A stretch of 64,000 nt of DNA, taken from NCBI RefSeq assembly GCF_023156585.1, contig NZ_JALNMI010000001.1, forward strand, positions 620,001 to 684,000. The letters are read 5' to 3'. The stretch comes from Subsaxibacter sp. CAU 1640. Its GTDB lineage: Bacteria; Bacteroidota; Bacteroidia; Flavobacteriales; Flavobacteriaceae. The stretch's first letter is position 1. Each line of letters opens with the position of its first letter. Made by a program: the position numbers and the translations under genes. This document shows, one piece after another, positions 43,072-51,134 of this stretch. The notes under the pieces are model-generated. The model was not told where the DNA came from. It did no database searches and worked only from the letters and a program-made list of their open reading frames with translations.

Positions 43072-43091
43072 AACGTTCCACGTGGAACGTT
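43072..43091. promoter_or_regulatory. parS-type centromere site downstream of mnmG
   Basis: AACGTTCCACGTGGAACGTT is a perfect 20-base palindrome with the same 14-base core (GTTCCACGTGGAAC) as the site at 41155. It lies 18 bases after the mnmG stop. The match is direct; ParB binding is inferred. Confidence 0.85.
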
Positions 43092-43112
43092 TGTTAAATT
43101 TTATGGATTTGT

Positions 43113-43134
43113 GATTCCTGCAAACGCAGGAATC
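43113..43134. repeat. REP-like palindromic hairpin
   Basis: GATTCCTGC and GCAGGAATC form a nine-pair stem with an AAAC loop. The next gene starts nine bases later. Its sequence closely matches the hairpin at 35477–35496, so the two may be members of one repeat family or shared terminators. Confidence 0.55.
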
Positions 43135-43142
43135 TTCATTTT

Positions 43143-44000
43143 ATGCAAGATAAAAGCACATACTTAAAAGTAAAAGATCATTCCGTTTCCGGAGAGAAAT
43201 TTGATTTGGTTTACAATCAAGAGTTCGATATGCTCGAAACATATCCACAGCCTTCACCAGAAAAACTGCCTAATTATTATCAAAGTGAGGATTACATTTC
43301 GCATACCGATTCTAAAAGAAATTTGTTTGAAAAAGCCTACCATTTTGTAAAATCAATCTCTCTGAAGCGAAAATTAAAATTGATTAATTCAGTTACAAAT
43401 GATGGTAAAAGGTTGTTAGATGTTGGCTGCGGAACAGGAGATTTTCTTCAACTTGCATCAAAGAATTCGTGGGAAGTTGTGGGAATTGAACCCAACGAAA
43501 AGGCTAGGAGTTATGCGAATCAAAAAACGGACAATTCTGTTTTTGAAAGTGATTACCTATTAAATTTAAAAGCTCACAGTTTTGATGTCATTACACTTTG
43601 GCACGTGCTTGAACATCTTCCCAATTTAAACGAGTATTTAGCTATTTTGGAAAATCTGCTAAAAGACAACGGCACTTTGATCATCGCAGTTCCTAATTAC
43701 AAAAGTTTTGATGCCAATCATTATAAAGAGTTTTGGGCGGCTTATGATGTGCCGCGACATCTTTGGCATTTTTCTAAAACGTCCATTTCAAAACTTGTTG
43801 CTAAACATCGAATGACTGTTACCAAAGTTTTGCCTATGAAGTTTGATGCCTTTTATGTGAGCTTACTTTCCGAAAAATATAAAAACGGCACAATGAATCC
43901 CATAAAAGCATTTTGGGTTGGATGCCGTTCAAATATTGCAGCAAGTCGTTCCAAAGAATATTCTTCGCACATTTACATTATAAATATGACCAAAACTTAA
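43143..44000 (+). CDS. Class I SAM-dependent methyltransferase
   Basis: A 285-residue protein with a Rossmann methyltransferase domain: motif I LLDVGCGTGDFLQLA (residues about 97–111), then VVGIEPNEKARSYA (motif II with the acidic ribose-binding Glu), DVITLWHVLEHLPNLNEYL (motif IV-type) and LIIAVPNY. The N-terminal part (DQEFDMLETYPQPSPEKLPNYYQSEDYISH) is typical of Bacteroidota methyltransferases that act on small molecules or sugars; the substrate is unknown. It follows mnmG, a parS-type site and a hairpin. Confidence 0.9.
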   Translation: MQDKSTYLKVKDHSVSGEKFDLVYNQEFDMLETYPQPSPEKLPNYYQSEDYISHTDSKRNLFEKAYHFVKSISLKRKLKLINSVTNDGKRLLDVGCGTGDFLQLASKNSWEVVGIEPNEKARSYANQKTDNSVFESDYLLNLKAHSFDVITLWHVLEHLPNLNEYLAILENLLKDNGTLIIAVPNYKSFDANHYKEFWAAYDVPRHLWHFSKTSISKLVAKHRMTVTKVLPMKFDAFYVSLLSEKYKNGTMNPIKAFWVGCRSNIAASRSKEYSSHIYIINMTKT

Positions 44001-44178
44001 TTTAAGACCATTTAAGAGGCTTTTGTCGCTTCAGAAGCAAATCCTGTTGGCTAATTTCCAAAAACACGGCGTATTCTCTCTAATTGAGCCGGTTTTTATA
44101 ATCAATAACTATAATGTCTTTTAATTCAATCGATTTTGCTTATTGAAATAATTTTAGAAGAATTCCGCCATACTTTGC

Positions 44179-44186
44179 TACATTTG
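44179..44186 (+). promoter_or_regulatory. -7 element (TACATTTG) before the Skp-like gene
   Basis: An exact TAnnTTTG followed by C, 25 bases before the ATG at 44212. The rest of the 211-base gap holds nothing else I recognise. Confidence 0.5.
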
Positions 44187-44211
44187 CAAAAATTTTAAAA
44201 TCACTCAAAGA

Positions 44212-44727
44212 ATGAAAAAAGTAGTATTGTTAGTTTTCGCAATGGCGTTAATGGCTTCGTGTCAGAAAGAAATGAAAACAGGATTCATTGACAATGGCAA
44301 ATTGATCAACGATTATCAAAAGAAAAAGGATATCGAAACTTCCATCAACACAAAGATTGAAAATTTCGACAAGAGAGTTGATAGTATCAGCAAATCTTTC
44401 CAAACCAAAGCTGCAGCTTTACAACAAAACGATCCAAAAATGGTGAGAAAGGAAAGCCAAGAGCAATATCAGGCATTGACACAACAGTACCAAATGTTTC
44501 AGCAGCAAACTCAAATGCAAGAACAAAGTATTCAAAAGGAAAGCCAAACGGAAATCGATACTTTAATCAAAGAAGTGAGAGCTTTTGTAAAAGAATACGG
44601 AAAAAAGAACGGTTACACGTATATTTTGGGAAGCAATGAAGCAGGAAGTGTTCTTTATGGAGAAGAAAGCAAAGATATTACAAAGGAAATTTTGGAAGAG
44701 TTGAACAAAACTTACAAGAAAGATTAA
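44212..44727 (+). CDS. OmpH/Skp-like periplasmic chaperone lipoprotein
   Basis: A lipoprotein signal (MALMASC, Cys17, then QKEMK) precedes a Skp-type protein: the short beta segment TGFIDNGKLINDYQKKKDI, a long coiled coil rich in Gln (KTAAALQQNDPKMVRKESQEQYQALTQQYQMFQQQTQMQEQSI), and the returning segment VKEYGKKNGYTYILGSNEAGSVLYGEESKDITKEIL, which is typical. Skp binds unfolded outer-membrane proteins during transit. Most Skp proteins are free in the periplasm; the lipidated form is a Bacteroidota trait I recall for a subset of OmpH-family proteins. It has its own promoter and terminator. Confidence 0.88.
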   Translation: MKKVVLLVFAMALMASCQKEMKTGFIDNGKLINDYQKKKDIETSINTKIENFDKRVDSISKSFQTKAAALQQNDPKMVRKESQEQYQALTQQYQMFQQQTQMQEQSIQKESQTEIDTLIKEVRAFVKEYGKKNGYTYILGSNEAGSVLYGEESKDITKEILEELNKTYKKD

Positions 44728-44749
44728 GTTACAAATCAAAGAAACGAAG

Positions 44750-44776
44750 AAAAGCCAGTTAATTTAACTGGCTTTT
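44750..44776. terminator. Rho-independent terminator between the Skp-like gene and holB
   Basis: An 11-pair stem (AAAAGCCAGTT / AACTGGCTTTT) with a five-base loop and a T run. It overlaps the 3' end of the convergent holB gene. Confidence 0.85.
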
Positions 44777-45918
44777 TTATGCAATAAACGCGTGAGTTTT
44801 ATTGACAAGTCCGTAAGAATGATTTTTGAATTACCATTCCGTTCTATATGGTAAATAGCATCTTGAAGCTCGTCGCTAATCTCCATAATATTGGCTTCGT
44901 TCACAAATGGAGCAAAGTTTTCTAGCTTAAAATTTTTGGTTTTTGGCTCGACATATACCAATTCTGATGCATTATAATTAAGCAGCAATGCTTGCCTAAA
45001 AAAATCAACACAAAACAGTAAAAACTGCTTTTGTGTTTCACGTCCTGACTTGGCAATGTTTTCACTCCAAGAAATCAAATCGTGGATGGCACTTTTGTTT
45101 CCTTTGGCCTTAAAAGCCGAACGTATCCAGAATACAAACCACTCTTCAAACTGAATATCTTCAGAATCCTGATAAACCAAATCGCAGGCTTTATTGTAAT
45201 TTCCGTTGGATTGATGAGCGATTTTTATCGCAACAGATTCCTCCAATTGGTAATTTTTGATAAGCGCTTCTTTTATAACGGATTCAGCTAATGGCGGAAA
45301 GTGCAAAAGCTGACAGCGAGAGCGTATCGTATTGATGATCTGCTCTTCATCTTCAGCAATCAACAGAAAAATTGTATTACTAGGAGGTTCTTCTATCAGT
45401 TTTAGCAATTTGTTGGCGGCAGACGAATTCATTTTTTCAGCCATCCAAATCAGCATCACTTTATAACCTCCTTCATAGGATTTTAACGATAATGATTTTA
45501 CAATGTCCTGTGCCTCATCAACACCTATCTGACCTTGTTTATTATCGACACCTAAAACTTTGTACCAATCAAAAAGATTGCCATAAGGCTGATCTGTAAG
45601 GAGTTGTCGCCATTCTTCCATAAAATGGTTTGAGACAGGATGGCTTTTGATTTTATCCGTAGTAGCTACAGGAAATGCAAAATGCAAATCAGGATGTGAA
45701 TAATTTTTGAACTTCAAGTTACACGATTCGTTGCCTCCCGTATTTTCAGACGCCGCGTTTTTACACAAGATATATTGAGCATAAGCGATGGCCATAGGTA
45801 GAGTGCCACAACCTTCGGGTCCTACAAACAATTGAGCGTGAGGAATTCTACCATTGTCCACACTTTGTGTCAAATGACTTTTGAGGTGTTCCTGACCTAA
45901 AACTTCTGAAAATAACAT
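44764..45918 (-). CDS. holB: DNA polymerase III delta' subunit
   Basis: Part of the clamp loader that puts the sliding clamp on DNA. The N-terminus MLFSEVLGQEHLKSHLTQSVDNGRIPHAQLFVGPEGCGTLPMAIAYAQYI is typical; the P-loop is degenerate (GPEGCGTLP instead of GxxGxGKT), as expected for delta', which does not hydrolyse ATP. A zinc-binding cysteine group is reduced. The segment KVMLIWMAEKMNSSAANKLLKLIEEPPSNTIFLLIAEDEEQIINTIRSRCQLLHF is diagnostic, with SRC as the arginine finger. The frame is open to a TTG at 45924, but the ATG at 45918 fits the family N-terminus and coincides with the predicted transcription start. Confidence 0.94.
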   Translation of the reverse strand: MLFSEVLGQEHLKSHLTQSVDNGRIPHAQLFVGPEGCGTLPMAIAYAQYILCKNAASENTGGNESCNLKFKNYSHPDLHFAFPVATTDKIKSHPVSNHFMEEWRQLLTDQPYGNLFDWYKVLGVDNKQGQIGVDEAQDIVKSLSLKSYEGGYKVMLIWMAEKMNSSAANKLLKLIEEPPSNTIFLLIAEDEEQIINTIRSRCQLLHFPPLAESVIKEALIKNYQLEESVAIKIAHQSNGNYNKACDLVYQDSEDIQFEEWFVFWIRSAFKAKGNKSAIHDLISWSENIAKSGRETQKQFLLFCVDFFRQALLLNYNASELVYVEPKTKNFKLENFAPFVNEANIMEISDELQDAIYHIERNGNSKIILTDLSIKLTRLLHKKAS

Positions 45919-45921
45919 AGG

Positions 45922-45929
45922 CAAATATA
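45922..45929 (-). promoter_or_regulatory. -7 element (TATATTTG) for holB, predicting a leaderless transcript
   Basis: An exact minus-strand TAnnTTTG followed by CC. Its end is three bases before the ATG at 45918, so transcription would start at or near that A. Confidence 0.45.
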
Positions 45930-45989
45930 AATCTTTATTTAAGATTATCTTTTCGTTCTAAAGCCATTTCGTAGCTCTTTATAAATGGT

Positions 45990-45997
45990 TACATTTG
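45990..45997 (+). promoter_or_regulatory. -7 element (TACATTTG) for pgk
   Basis: An exact TAnnTTTG match 26 bases before the chosen pgk ATG at 46024. Because it lies inside the longer open frame, it argues against an upstream start at 45985. Confidence 0.5.
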
Positions 45998-46023
45998 TGC
46001 TTCAACATATAAAACAATTGACA

Positions 46024-47214
46024 ATGAAAACCATAAACGACTTCAATTTTAAAGACAAAAAAGCACTTATAAGGGTAGATTTCAATGTGCCTCTGGATGA
46101 TAATTTCAACGTTACCGACGACACAAGAATTCAGGCCGCAAAACCTACCATTATTAAGATATTGGAAGATGGAGGAAGCTGTATTTTGATGTCGCACCTT
46201 GGAAGACCGAAAGGCGTTCAAGATGAGTTTTCGCTTCGCCATATTGTTGATAAGGTGAAGGATGTTATGGGAGCTGAAGTCAATTTTGTGTCAGATTGCA
46301 TTGGAAAAGAAGCAACCGAAGCAGCAGAAAATTTGAAACCTGGAGAAATTTTATTGTTGGAAAATCTGCGTTTTCATAAAGAGGAAGAAGTAGGCGACAC
46401 CGAATTTGCAAAAGAGCTTTCAAAGTTGGGAGATATTTATGTAAATGATGCCTTCGGGACAGCACATCGTGCACACGCTTCAACAACTATTGTAGCGCAA
46501 TTTTTCCCAGACAAAAAATGTTTTGGAGCATTGTTGGCACAAGAAATAGAAAGTATTGATAAGGTTATGAAAACTGGCGAAAAACCGGTATTAGCGGTTC
46601 TGGGTGGCGCAAAAGTATCTTCTAAAATAACCATTATTGAAAACATTTTGGATAAGGTTGACCATTTGATTATTGGCGGAGGAATGACTTTTACGTTTGT
46701 AAAAGCGCAAGGAGGAACTGTTGGCGATTCTATCTGCGAAGATGATAAATTGGATTTGGCATTGGATATTTTGAAACAGGCAAAAGAGAAAAATGTCCAA
46801 GTACATTTACCAGTCGATGTTGTTGCGGCAGATGCATTTGATAACAATGCCAATACGCAAATAGTCGATGTGTATCATATTCCTGATGGTTGGCAAGGAC
46901 TTGATGCTGGTCCAAAATCTTTAAAATTGTTCCACGGCGTGGTATTAAAAAGTAAAACGATTTTATGGAACGGACCACTTGGCGTTTTCGAAATGGAGAA
47001 TTTTGCCAAAGGAACCATTGAGTTGGGCAATTCGATTGCCGAAGCCACTAAAAATGGGGCTTTTTCATTAGTTGGAGGTGGCGATTCTGTTGCTGCGGTG
47101 AAGCAATTTGGGTTTGAAGATAAAGTGAGTTATGTGAGTACAGGTGGTGGTGCAATGCTTGAAAGTCTTGAAGGGCAGGTATTGCCAGGGATTGCAGCGA
47201 TTTTAGAGAAATAA
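46024..47214 (+). CDS. pgk: Phosphoglycerate kinase
   Basis: Transfers phosphate from 1,3-bisphosphoglycerate to ADP in glycolysis. The ATG at 46024 gives [26 protein letters not shown], the expected start; the frame is open to 45985 but the added residues are not family-like. Motifs: [32 protein letters not shown] (substrate-binding His/Arg region), [31 protein letters not shown] and [16 protein letters not shown], which covers the ATP site. Length (396) is normal. No other glycolytic gene is adjacent, and the gene is divergent from holB. Confidence 0.97.
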   Translation: MKTINDFNFKDKKALIRVDFNVPLDDNFNVTDDTRIQAAKPTIIKILEDGGSCILMSHLGRPKGVQDEFSLRHIVDKVKDVMGAEVNFVSDCIGKEATEAAENLKPGEILLLENLRFHKEEEVGDTEFAKELSKLGDIYVNDAFGTAHRAHASTTIVAQFFPDKKCFGALLAQEIESIDKVMKTGEKPVLAVLGGAKVSSKITIIENILDKVDHLIIGGGMTFTFVKAQGGTVGDSICEDDKLDLALDILKQAKEKNVQVHLPVDVVAADAFDNNANTQIVDVYHIPDGWQGLDAGPKSLKLFHGVVLKSKTILWNGPLGVFEMENFAKGTIELGNSIAEATKNGAFSLVGGGDSVAAVKQFGFEDKVSYVSTGGGAMLESLEGQVLPGIAAILEK

Positions 47215-47350
47215 GAAAATCGACGAAACGCAATAAAATATCGTTAAAACGCAAAAAATATTGTTAAAATGTTGTTTTATATTGACATTTTGAATATCAT
47301 TGTACGATTTAACCAATCGTATCGTTAAGATATTTTTATAAACCTAGCTG

Positions 47351-48925
47351 ATGAACCCAAGACATTTGATAATATCTTTTGCTTTACTATTTTGCATTGG
47401 TCCCTGCTTTTCCCAAACAGTGCAGCCTGAAAAACAGGTTAAAAGTAAAACAAATCAGACCAAAATTGATTCAATCATTGATGGCAGCATAGCTGTTAAA
47501 GCCATTGAGCCGAATGCGGATTCTTTGTCTTTAAAGAAGCTAGAAGACCATCAAGTAGCTTCTGCTTATGATGAAAAATGGTTAGAAGAACTATACAGCA
47601 ATACCTTGTTCGATACCATCTATGAGTCGATTACTGATATCAAATTTGAGGAAATCGACCTTCCGGAGCTGTCAACGGATACGTTAAAGGCTAGGCTTCA
47701 TAAGTTGAGTGCCAAAACACCTTTCAATATTGAGTACAATCCTGGTCTGGAAAGCGTAATCAAATCGTATTTGAAAAACAGAAAATCTACATTGCAACGC
47801 CTTATGGCACTGAGCGAGTACTACTTTCCTCTATTTGAAAAGGAATTGGACAACATGGATGTTCCTTTGGAAGTAAAGTATTTAGCCATTGTAGAATCTG
47901 CTTTGAAGCCAAGGGCAAAATCTCGCGTTGGAGCGACAGGTTTATGGCAATTTATGTATCCAACAGGTAAAATGTACGGACTCAACGTCACTAGTTATGT
48001 TGACGAACGAAGCGACCCTATAAAATCTACCATTGCGGCCAGTAAATATTTAGCAAAATTATATGAAATTTTTGGTGATTGGGATTTGGCATTAGCAGCC
48101 TATAATTCCGGGCCAGGAAATGTAAGCAAAGCAATACGTCGTTCTGGTGGTTATCAAAATTATTGGAATTTACGACCGCATTTGCCACGTGAAACGGCAG
48201 GTTATTTACCAGCATTTTTGGCCACGATGTACATTTTTGAGTATGCAGAGCAACACGGTTTCAAAAAAGCCTCATCTGGCTATCGTTATATGGAAACTGA
48301 TACGATTCATGTCAAGCAAACCATAAGTTTAGACCAAGTCGCAGAATTGATGGATTTACCTATCGAAGAACTACAGTTTTTAAACCCATCCTATAAGCTG
48401 GATATCATACCATTTGTGGAGGGAGAGGAGCACACATTAAGGCTTCCTAGACATGCCATCGGCAAATTTGTGGCTAATGAAAACGAAATTTATGCTCATG
48501 TTCAGGCAGAATTGGACAAACGAGAAAAACCAATGCCACAGCTTTTTGAGGAGGAAACCAGAACAACTTATAAAGTAAGATCGGGTGATTATTTAGGCAA
48601 AATTGCCAGAAAATATGGAGTGAGGGTTAGTGATATAAAGAAATGGAATGGTTTGCGAATTAATAATTTAAACGTTGGTCAAAGATTAAAGATTTATTCC
48701 AAGAGCAACACATCCGCAAGCAATAGCACCCAAAAAGAAGCGAGCTCAACCGTGCCAACCGCAGTCGCATCAACAAATGTAAAAACATATAAAGTAAGAC
48801 AAGGCGACTCTCTTTGGAGCATTTCACAAAAATTTTCAGGAGTTTCTGTTGATGATATCAAAAAATGGAACGATATTAGTGGTACTAACCTAAAAGTAGG
48901 AACCACTTTAAAAATATCTAAATGA
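47351..48925 (+). CDS. MltD-like lytic transglycosylase with two LysM domains
   Basis: A signal (FALLFCIGPCFSQ) is followed by a helical region, then an SLT-type catalytic domain (about residues 165–290): IVESALKPRAKSRVGATGLWQFMYPTGKMYGL, with the catalytic Glu in VES, and LALAAYNSGPGNVSKAIRRSGG. Two LysM cell-wall-binding domains follow: TYKVRSGDYLGKIARKYGVRVSDIKKWNGL (about 405–445) and TYKVRQGDSLWSISQKFSGVSVDDIKKWN (about 478–520), joined by a Ser/Thr/Ala-rich linker. It cuts the glycan strands of peptidoglycan to 1,6-anhydro ends. The ATG at 47351 is the only good start. It overlaps the DUF4837 gene by four bases, so the two are coupled. Confidence 0.94.
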   Translation: MNPRHLIISFALLFCIGPCFSQTVQPEKQVKSKTNQTKIDSIIDGSIAVKAIEPNADSLSLKKLEDHQVASAYDEKWLEELYSNTLFDTIYESITDIKFEEIDLPELSTDTLKARLHKLSAKTPFNIEYNPGLESVIKSYLKNRKSTLQRLMALSEYYFPLFEKELDNMDVPLEVKYLAIVESALKPRAKSRVGATGLWQFMYPTGKMYGLNVTSYVDERSDPIKSTIAASKYLAKLYEIFGDWDLALAAYNSGPGNVSKAIRRSGGYQNYWNLRPHLPRETAGYLPAFLATMYIFEYAEQHGFKKASSGYRYMETDTIHVKQTISLDQVAELMDLPIEELQFLNPSYKLDIIPFVEGEEHTLRLPRHAIGKFVANENEIYAHVQAELDKREKPMPQLFEEETRTTYKVRSGDYLGKIARKYGVRVSDIKKWNGLRINNLNVGQRLKIYSKSNTSASNSTQKEASSTVPTAVASTNVKTYKVRQGDSLWSISQKFSGVSVDDIKKWNDISGTNLKVGTTLKISK

Positions 48926-49905
48926 AACCTTTATTGAAAATCGCTGCAATCCTCGTTATACTTTTAAGCTTCAGTTGCAACGATAAGTCTTCAAACCAAC
49001 GATTAGTTCCTTCATCTTCAGGGAGAATCAATAATCTGTTAGTTGTAGTTGATAATTTACTTTGGGAAGAAAATATAGGCGAAACTGTTAGGGAAATTTT
49101 TGCCGCACCTGTTCCAGCACTTAATCAAGAAGAGCCATTATTTTCCATAAGCCAAATGCCTACGCAGGTATTTTCCGGTTTTGCCACAAAAAACCGCATC
49201 GTTTTAAAAATTGAAAAAGGAAAAACCGCTGGCACCTCAATAGCTGAAGATGCTTATGCTAGACCGCAGACTTTGATAATTGTCAGGGGAAAAACGAATC
49301 AAGAAATCATTGATCAATTAAAGGCAAATTCTGATAGAATAATCCAAGCTTTCAAAGACGAAGAAATCAAAGAAAATCAACGACGCATCAAACTATCATT
49401 GTTTGACACCAAACCCATTCAAGAGCAATTGGGAATTGATATTAAGTTCCCAACAGCATACAGAATTGCGACACATGATGGCGATTTTTTCTGGATAAGA
49501 AAGGATATCAATACAGGAAACATGGATTTTATGATATATGAGGTGCCTCTTGATAGAATCCGTAAAAGTGATAGTACAACTGTAGGAGACATTATCAGAA
49601 TGAGAGATTCTATAGGAAAAGCACATATTCAGAACTCTACAGAAGGTGCTTATATGATCACTGAAGAAGCTTATGCACCTTATGTTTTTGACACTACAAT
49701 TGATGGAAGGCCAACTATTGAAACCAAAGGCATTTGGGATATGAAAAATGCATTTATGTCAGGACCTTTTATCAATTATGCCATCGAGGATAAAGCAAAC
49801 AATCGATATTTGGTGGTTGAAGGCTATGTTTTTGCACCATCAGTTGAAAAAAGGGATCATGTTTTTGAACTCGAGGCGATATTGAGGTCGGTAAAATTCA
49901 AATAA
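48922..49905 (+). CDS. DUF4837 family lipoprotein
   Basis: A lipoprotein signal (LLSFSC, Cys19, then NDKSS) precedes a 300-residue periplasmic or outer-membrane-anchored protein that matches the DUF4837 family of Bacteroidota: SGRINNLLVVVDNLLWEENIGETVREIFAAPVPALNQEEPLFSISQMPTQVFSGFATKNRIVL near the start and FDTKPIQEQLGIDIKFPTAYRIATHDGDFFWIRKDINTGNMDFMIYE in the middle. The central motif FFWIRKD is well conserved in the family as I recall it. Function is unknown. Its start overlaps the transglycosylase stop by four bases, so it may work with that enzyme on the cell envelope. Confidence 0.85.
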   Translation: MKPLLKIAAILVILLSFSCNDKSSNQRLVPSSSGRINNLLVVVDNLLWEENIGETVREIFAAPVPALNQEEPLFSISQMPTQVFSGFATKNRIVLKIEKGKTAGTSIAEDAYARPQTLIIVRGKTNQEIIDQLKANSDRIIQAFKDEEIKENQRRIKLSLFDTKPIQEQLGIDIKFPTAYRIATHDGDFFWIRKDINTGNMDFMIYEVPLDRIRKSDSTTVGDIIRMRDSIGKAHIQNSTEGAYMITEEAYAPYVFDTTIDGRPTIETKGIWDMKNAFMSGPFINYAIEDKANNRYLVVEGYVFAPSVEKRDHVFELEAILRSVKFK

Positions 49906-49908
49906 TAA

Positions 49909-49940
49909 AAAAGCCAACTGTTAAAGTTGGCTTTTATTTT
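49909..49940. terminator. Rho-independent terminator after DUF4837
   Basis: An 11-pair stem (AAAAGCCAACT / AGTTGGCTTTT) with a five-base loop and T runs. It lies between convergent DUF4837 and tatA and could serve both. Confidence 0.88.
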
Positions 49941-49959
49941 TGAGAAGGTTTATAACACC

Positions 49960-50151
49960 TTATTCTTTTTTATCCGAAGTTGTTTTTTTCTCTGTATCAT
50001 CTTTGCTGGCATCTTTAAACTCTTTGATGCCGCTTCCAAGTCCTCTCATCAATTCAGGAATTTTCTTTCCGCCGAAAAGTAATAGAACCAAAACCACCAC
50101 AATAACTACTTGCCAAGGGCCGATCGCTAAAAATATACTTGCTGATATCAT
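49960..50151 (-). CDS. tatA: Twin-arginine translocase pore subunit TatA/TatE
   Basis: A 63-residue protein with one N-terminal membrane helix ([21 protein letters not shown]), the amphipathic helix that begins with [23 protein letters not shown], and a charged tail ([15 protein letters not shown]). The F-G-x-x-x-I-P-E-L pattern is the TatA/B/E signature; the glycines and the length place it with TatA/E rather than TatB. It forms the protein-conducting part of the Tat system for folded proteins. tatC is not in this window. A TAACTTTG element at 50171–50178 lies 19 bases before its start. Confidence 0.93.
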   Translation of the reverse strand: MISASIFLAIGPWQVVIVVVLVLLLFGGKKIPELMRGLGSGIKEFKDASKDDTEKKTTSDKKE

Positions 50152-50170
50152 AACATTTTATTTTGAAGAA

Positions 50171-50178
50171 CAAAGTTA
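50171..50178 (-). promoter_or_regulatory. -7 element (TAACTTTG) for tatA
   Basis: An exact minus-strand TAnnTTTG match, 19 bases before the tatA ATG. Confidence 0.5.
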
Positions 50179-50252
50179 GTAATTAAACTTCAATTTATGC
50201 GTTAAAAACAAACTTTAGAACATTACTCAAAACATCCTGAACGATTTTTGAC

Positions 50253-50260
50253 TAATTTTG
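50253..50260 (+). promoter_or_regulatory. -7 element (TAATTTTG) for the M23 peptidase gene
   Basis: An exact TAnnTTTG match ending only seven bases before the ATG at 50268. The predicted leader is about four bases, nearly leaderless. Confidence 0.4.
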
Positions 50261-50267
50261 TTATCAA

Positions 50268-51134
50268 ATGGCACAAAAAAAGAAAGAAAAAAAATTCGCA
50301 AAAAAGCTACTTCATAAATACCGCTTGGTAGTTTTGAATGAAGACACCTTTGAAGAGCGTTTTGCAATTAAACTCACGAGGCTAAACGTTTTCGTCATAG
50401 TGATGCTGTCAGCCATTATTCTGATTGCAGGCACAACATTTTTGATAGCATTTACATCCTTAAGAGAATTCATCCCAGGATATTCTTCTGCCAAATTGAA
50501 AAAACAGGCCACAGAACTCAACTATAAAACTGATTCGCTACAGCAAGTCATCGCGTTAAATGAAAAATATTACGCATCTATAAGAAGAGTTTTGACGGGT
50601 GACGTTAAAACAGTAGAATTTAACAGAGACTCGATCATTGATGCTGCAGGGAAAGATATGGCTGCGCTTAAAGTTGCTGCATCCAAAGAAGATTCCTTGC
50701 TACGTGAAAAGGTGGATAAAGAAGACAAATACAACCTTTTCGAAAGCAGTGTCTCTGGTTCTAATTTTGTACTCTTCCCACCTGTAAACGGAACCATTTC
50801 CGAAGGATATGATTTAAAAACAAAGCATTATGCAGTCGATATTGTGGTGGCCAAAGATACTCCTGTAAAAGCTACCGCTGATGGAACCGTTATTTTTGCT
50901 GAATGGACAGCAGAAACCGGTTATGTGGTGATTATAGAGCATAGCCAAGAGCTGATTTCCGCTTATAAACACAACGCATCGTTGACAAAACAGCAAGGTG
51001 ATTTGGTCAAAGCTGGAGAGGTCATAGCCATGGCCGGAAACTCTGGCGAATATTCCACTGGACCGCATTTGCATTTTGAATTGTGGAGCAAAGGTTATCC
51101 AATCAATCCAACCAATTTTATCGACTTTAAATAA
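50268..51134 (+). CDS. M23 family (LytM-like) peptidoglycan peptidase
   Basis: A basic cytoplasmic N-terminus (about 35 residues) leads into one membrane helix (LNVFVIVMLSAIILIAGTTFLIAF), then a coiled-coil region (about 75–150) and a C-terminal M23 domain (about 175–285). Zinc-site segments are KHYAVDIVV, with the first His and Asp (HxxxD), and GPHLHFELW, with the HxH. Members cut peptide cross-links in peptidoglycan or activate other hydrolases. The coiled coil and membrane helix resemble EnvC/NlpD-type regulators tied to the inner membrane. Its stop overlaps the GH3 gene start by one base (50268–51134 and 51134–52636), so the two are in one operon. Confidence 0.92.
   Translation: MAQKKKEKKFAKKLLHKYRLVVLNEDTFEERFAIKLTRLNVFVIVMLSAIILIAGTTFLIAFTSLREFIPGYSSAKLKKQATELNYKTDSLQQVIALNEKYYASIRRVLTGDVKTVEFNRDSIIDAAGKDMAALKVAASKEDSLLREKVDKEDKYNLFESSVSGSNFVLFPPVNGTISEGYDLKTKHYAVDIVVAKDTPVKATADGTVIFAEWTAETGYVVIIEHSQELISAYKHNASLTKQQGDLVKAGEVIAMAGNSGEYSTGPHLHFELWSKGYPINPTNFIDFK

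Noticed and set aside
44001-44211. 211-base gap searched for a small RNA or gene
   Set aside because: Only a promoter motif near its right end is convincing; no stem with a T run and no plausible short coding frame was found.
48181-48196. TTTGCCACGTGAAACG, half of a parS-like site
   Set aside because: Only the right half fits; it has at least four mismatches to the parS consensus and lies inside the transglycosylase coding sequence.
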